Assembly (NCBI RefSeq): GCF_050434925.1
Contig: NZ_JBNDJK010000001.1
Span: 3,224,001-3,288,000, forward strand
Direction: 5' to 3'
DNA length: 64,000 nt
Source: Inquilinus ginsengisoli_B
GTDB lineage: Bacteria; Pseudomonadota; Alphaproteobacteria; DSM-16000; Inquilinaceae
Shown: positions 61,969-64,000 of the stretch, piece after piece
Position numbering within the stretch: position 1 is the stretch's first letter
Layout: each line of letters begins with the position of its first letter
Made by a program: the position numbers and the translations under genes
Notes under the pieces: generated by a model
Told to the model about the DNA's origin: nothing
The model's database searches: none
The model's input: only the letters and a program-made list of their open reading frames with translations

Positions 61969-62100
61969 AATTGAATGTAGATGGATCGATGGAGATGCCG
62001 TCAATGTCAAGCCTGGAATTCATTTGGGGAGATCGGCGACGAATCCGGCGGTAGGTCACTTGACACGGCCGGTGGGACCGGCCACCTAAGGCAAACACAA

Positions 62101-62118
62101 ACCTGATGATTATCAGGT
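62101..62118. promoter_or_regulatory. Twin operator, copy 2
   Basis: ACCTGAT-gatt-ATCAGGT, an 18-bp inverted repeat 130 nt upstream of the cysteine hydrolase gene. Copies 1 and 2 share 15 consecutive bases (CCTGATGATTATCAG) and are about 148 bp apart, centre to centre. Confidence 0.6.
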
Positions 62119-62247
62119 TAAAGCTTGCCCATCGCTTCACCCCCATCCCGCGACAACGTTCCGCTCAGCGGGAGTCAACGGCGTTCAACCGCGCTGATCC
62201 GCAGGCGGTCGGCGGCCGCCACGATCCAGACCAGAAGGACCAACACG

Positions 62248-62874
62248 ATGTCGGAAGGATACCCAGCGGACCGCACTGCTCTGCTGATCGTCGATCCCTA
62301 CAACGACTTCATGAGCGAGGGCGGCAAGCTCTACGAAGCCATCCGGCCGACCGCCGAGGCCTCGGGAATGTTCGGCAACCTGCGCAAGCTGATCCCCGCG
62401 ATCCGAAACCTCGGCATGCAGGTCATCATCGTTCCCCACCACCGGGCCTGCGACCACGACCACCTCGGCTGGCAGCACATCAACGCGTTCATCCAGAAGG
62501 GCGAGCCGCTGCGCGCCTTCGAGGCCGGAAGCTGGGGCGGGGAGTTCCATGAGGAATTCGGCCCGAAGCCGGGCGATGTGATCGTCAAGGAGCACTGGGC
62601 CCAGAGCGGCTTCGCCAACACCGATCTCGATCTCCAGCTCAAGCAGCACGGCATCCAGAAGATCATCCTGGTCGGCCTGATCGCCAACAGCTGCATCGAG
62701 TCGACCGCCCGCTACGGCATGGAACTCGGCTACCACGTCACGCTCGTGCCGGATGCCACTGCAGCCTTCAGCCCCGAAGGAATGGTCGCCGCGGCCACCA
62801 ATGCGCCGATGTTTGCGCATGCCATCCTGAAGACCGACGACCTGCTGGCCCAGTTACCGAAAGAGTCCCGATGA
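62248..62874 (+). CDS. Cysteine hydrolase, isochorismatase-like
   Basis: 208 residues. Catalytic triad Asp16 (LIVDPYND), Lys114 (IVKEHW) and Cys149 (LIANSCIES). ATG 62248 has AAGGA upstream. Overlaps the aldehyde dehydrogenase gene by 4 nt, so the two form an operon. Substrate unknown; amide or carbamoyl compounds are usual. Confidence 0.9.
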   Translation: MSEGYPADRTALLIVDPYNDFMSEGGKLYEAIRPTAEASGMFGNLRKLIPAIRNLGMQVIIVPHHRACDHDHLGWQHINAFIQKGEPLRAFEAGSWGGEFHEEFGPKPGDVIVKEHWAQSGFANTDLDLQLKQHGIQKIILVGLIANSCIESTARYGMELGYHVTLVPDATAAFSPEGMVAAATNAPMFAHAILKTDDLLAQLPKESR

Positions 62875-64000
62875 CCTATCTCTCGATCAATCCCTTTACG
62901 GAAGAACCGATCGCGGCGTTCACCGAACATAGCGACGCGGAACTGAGCGCAATCCTCGCGCAAGCCGACACGACGTTTCGCGAAGACTGGCGAAAGCGCC
63001 CCTTCGATGCTCGAAAGGCGGTCCTGAAGCAGGCCGCAGCGATCCTGCGCGAGCGTCGTGACGACCTCGCCAGGATCGCAACGACCGAAATGGGCAAGCT
63101 CTATGTCGAGGCTCTGGGCGAGGTCGCCCTGTGCGCCGACATCTTCGACTATTACGCAGATCGTGCCGAAGCCATCCTGGCTGCGCGGGATCTCGACGTG
63201 CGGGAGGGCAAGGCCCATATCGAGACCAGCCCCATCGGCCCGATCTTCTGCATCGAGCCGTGGAACTTCCCCTACTACCAGCTCGCGCGTGTCGCCGGAC
63301 CGAACCTGATGGCCGGCAACACGATCATCGTGAAGCATGCACCGGGTGTTCCCCAATGCGCCCTGGCCTTTGAGAAGGTGCTTCTCGACGCCGGCGCACC
63401 ACTGGGGGCCTACACCAATGTGTTTCTGACGAATGACCAGGCGGCGACCGCGATTGCCGACCCGCGGGTCAGGGGCGTCGCCCTGACCGGCAGCGAACGG
63501 GCGGGCGCCGCCGTCGCCGCGGCCGCGGGCAAGGCCCTGAAGAAAAGCACGATGGAGCTCGGCGGCAGCGACGCCTTCATCGTGCTTGATGATGCGGACC
63601 TCGAGACGGCCGTGCGGCTGGCGGTCGGCGGCCGGATGATGAACACCGGGCAGGCCTGCACCGGCTCGAAGCGCTTCATCGTCCACGCCTCCATCGCCGA
63701 GGCCTTTACGGCCGGCTTCAGGGAAGAGCTCGAAAAGCTTGTCCCCGGCGACCCGCTCGACGGCCGGACGAAGCTGGGCCCGCTGACCAGCCGGGCGGCG
63801 CTCGACCACGTCCTGCAGCAGATCGAGCAGGGTGTGGCCGGCGGGGCAAAGGTCGTGACCGGCGGCAGGAAGCTCGATCGCAGGGGTTACTTCCTGGCCC
63901 CGACGATCCTGACCGAGGTCGCGCCGACGAATCCTGTCTTCCACCAGGAGTTCTTCGCACCTGTCGCCATGGTGTTCGCGGCGGAGAACGAGGAGGAGGC
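62871..64000 (+). CDS. NAD(P)-dependent aldehyde (succinate-semialdehyde) dehydrogenase, partial
   Basis: Open from ATG 62871 to the window edge: the first 376 residues of a ~455-residue enzyme. Catalytic Glu229 (TMELGGSDAF) and Cys263 (NTGQACTGSKRF); NAD-site motifs EPWNFPYYQ and VALTGSERAG. The short N-terminus and overall pattern fit the GabD/Sad succinate-semialdehyde dehydrogenase group. Translationally coupled to the cysteine hydrolase. Confidence 0.9.
   Translation, partial: MTYLSINPFTEEPIAAFTEHSDAELSAILAQADTTFREDWRKRPFDARKAVLKQAAAILRERRDDLARIATTEMGKLYVEALGEVALCADIFDYYADRAEAILAARDLDVREGKAHIETSPIGPIFCIEPWNFPYYQLARVAGPNLMAGNTIIVKHAPGVPQCALAFEKVLLDAGAPLGAYTNVFLTNDQAATAIADPRVRGVALTGSERAGAAVAAAAGKALKKSTMELGGSDAFIVLDDADLETAVRLAVGGRMMNTGQACTGSKRFIVHASIAEAFTAGFREELEKLVPGDPLDGRTKLGPLTSRAALDHVLQQIEQGVAGGAKVVTGGRKLDRRGYFLAPTILTEVAPTNPVFHQEFFAPVAMVFAAENEEE

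Larger units (their letters stand above)
61882..62247. other. Divergent control region, 366 bases
   Basis: Contains two copies of the CTGAT-gatt-ATCAG palindrome (separate entries) and a small perfect hairpin GGCCGGT/ACCGGCC (62067-62083, 3-nt loop). No convincing gene. Confidence 0.55.

Overview
The window is a GC-rich, densely packed chromosome segment from an alphaproteobacterium. The codon use, the many GntR-controlled ABC importers and the close match to the Mesorhizobium-type vitamin B6 degradation enzymes point to a soil- or plant-associated member of Rhodospirillales (Inquilinus- or Azospirillum-like) or Rhizobiales; the exact genus is an inference. I see no rRNA, tRNA, CRISPR array or intact insertion sequence.

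Layout. 1-4.1 kb: polyphosphate metabolism (end of a PPK2, then ppk1 and ppx). 4.1-8.2 kb: a GntR regulator divergent from a hydrolase / orphan solute-binding protein / nitrilase operon, with an 18-bp palindrome in the gap. 8.3-10.4 kb: an RTX calcium-binding protein whose first third is much more AT-rich than the rest. 11.1-15.3 kb: an exported copper-oxidase module (Tat tyrosinase, small exported protein, multicopper oxidase).

15.3-24.8 kb and 30.9-35.1 kb: vitamin B6 catabolism. One minus-strand operon carries a BMP-type ABC importer followed by 4-pyridoxolactonase, pyridoxamine-pyruvate aminotransferase and pyridoxal 4-dehydrogenase. A second locus has a GntR regulator and pyridoxine 4-oxidase on the plus strand. 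Divergent from it runs a long minus-strand operon: GMC dehydrogenase, gentisate-type cupin dioxygenase, LVIVD propeller protein, RidA, GST, NMT1-type ABC importer and an FHMPC-dehydrogenase homologue. The known upper pathway is covered as far as the pyridine dicarboxylate. The usual decarboxylase, flavin ring-opening oxygenase and amide hydrolase are absent from the window; the cupin, GST and RidA stand in their place, which suggests a different lower pathway. Two 19-bp palindromes of identical geometry (CAACCA-N7-TGGTTG) mark this operon.

35.2-47.5 kb: a nickel-pincer (Lar) racemase locus (larA, GntR, larC, larE, larB) next to a sugar-type ABC importer, two more GntR regulators and a mandelate-racemase-like enolase with every catalytic residue retained; probably uptake and epimerisation or dehydration of a hydroxy or sugar acid. 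47.6-53.4 kb: a KaiC-like ATPase with a hybrid histidine kinase, then a LytS/LytTR pair whose kinase gene has an apparent 1-base deletion. 53.5-55.5 kb: a LysR regulator divergent from a sulfite-oxidase-fold molybdoenzyme. 55.5-61.0 kb: an OpuC-type betaine importer operon headed by a DddP-like M24 hydrolase and a cysteine hydrolase. 61.4-64 kb: a truncated alpha/beta hydrolase divergent from a cysteine hydrolase and a semialdehyde dehydrogenase that runs off the end, with twin palindromic operators between them. Several palindromic repeat elements are scattered through, one of them inserted in frame inside an ABC ATPase.
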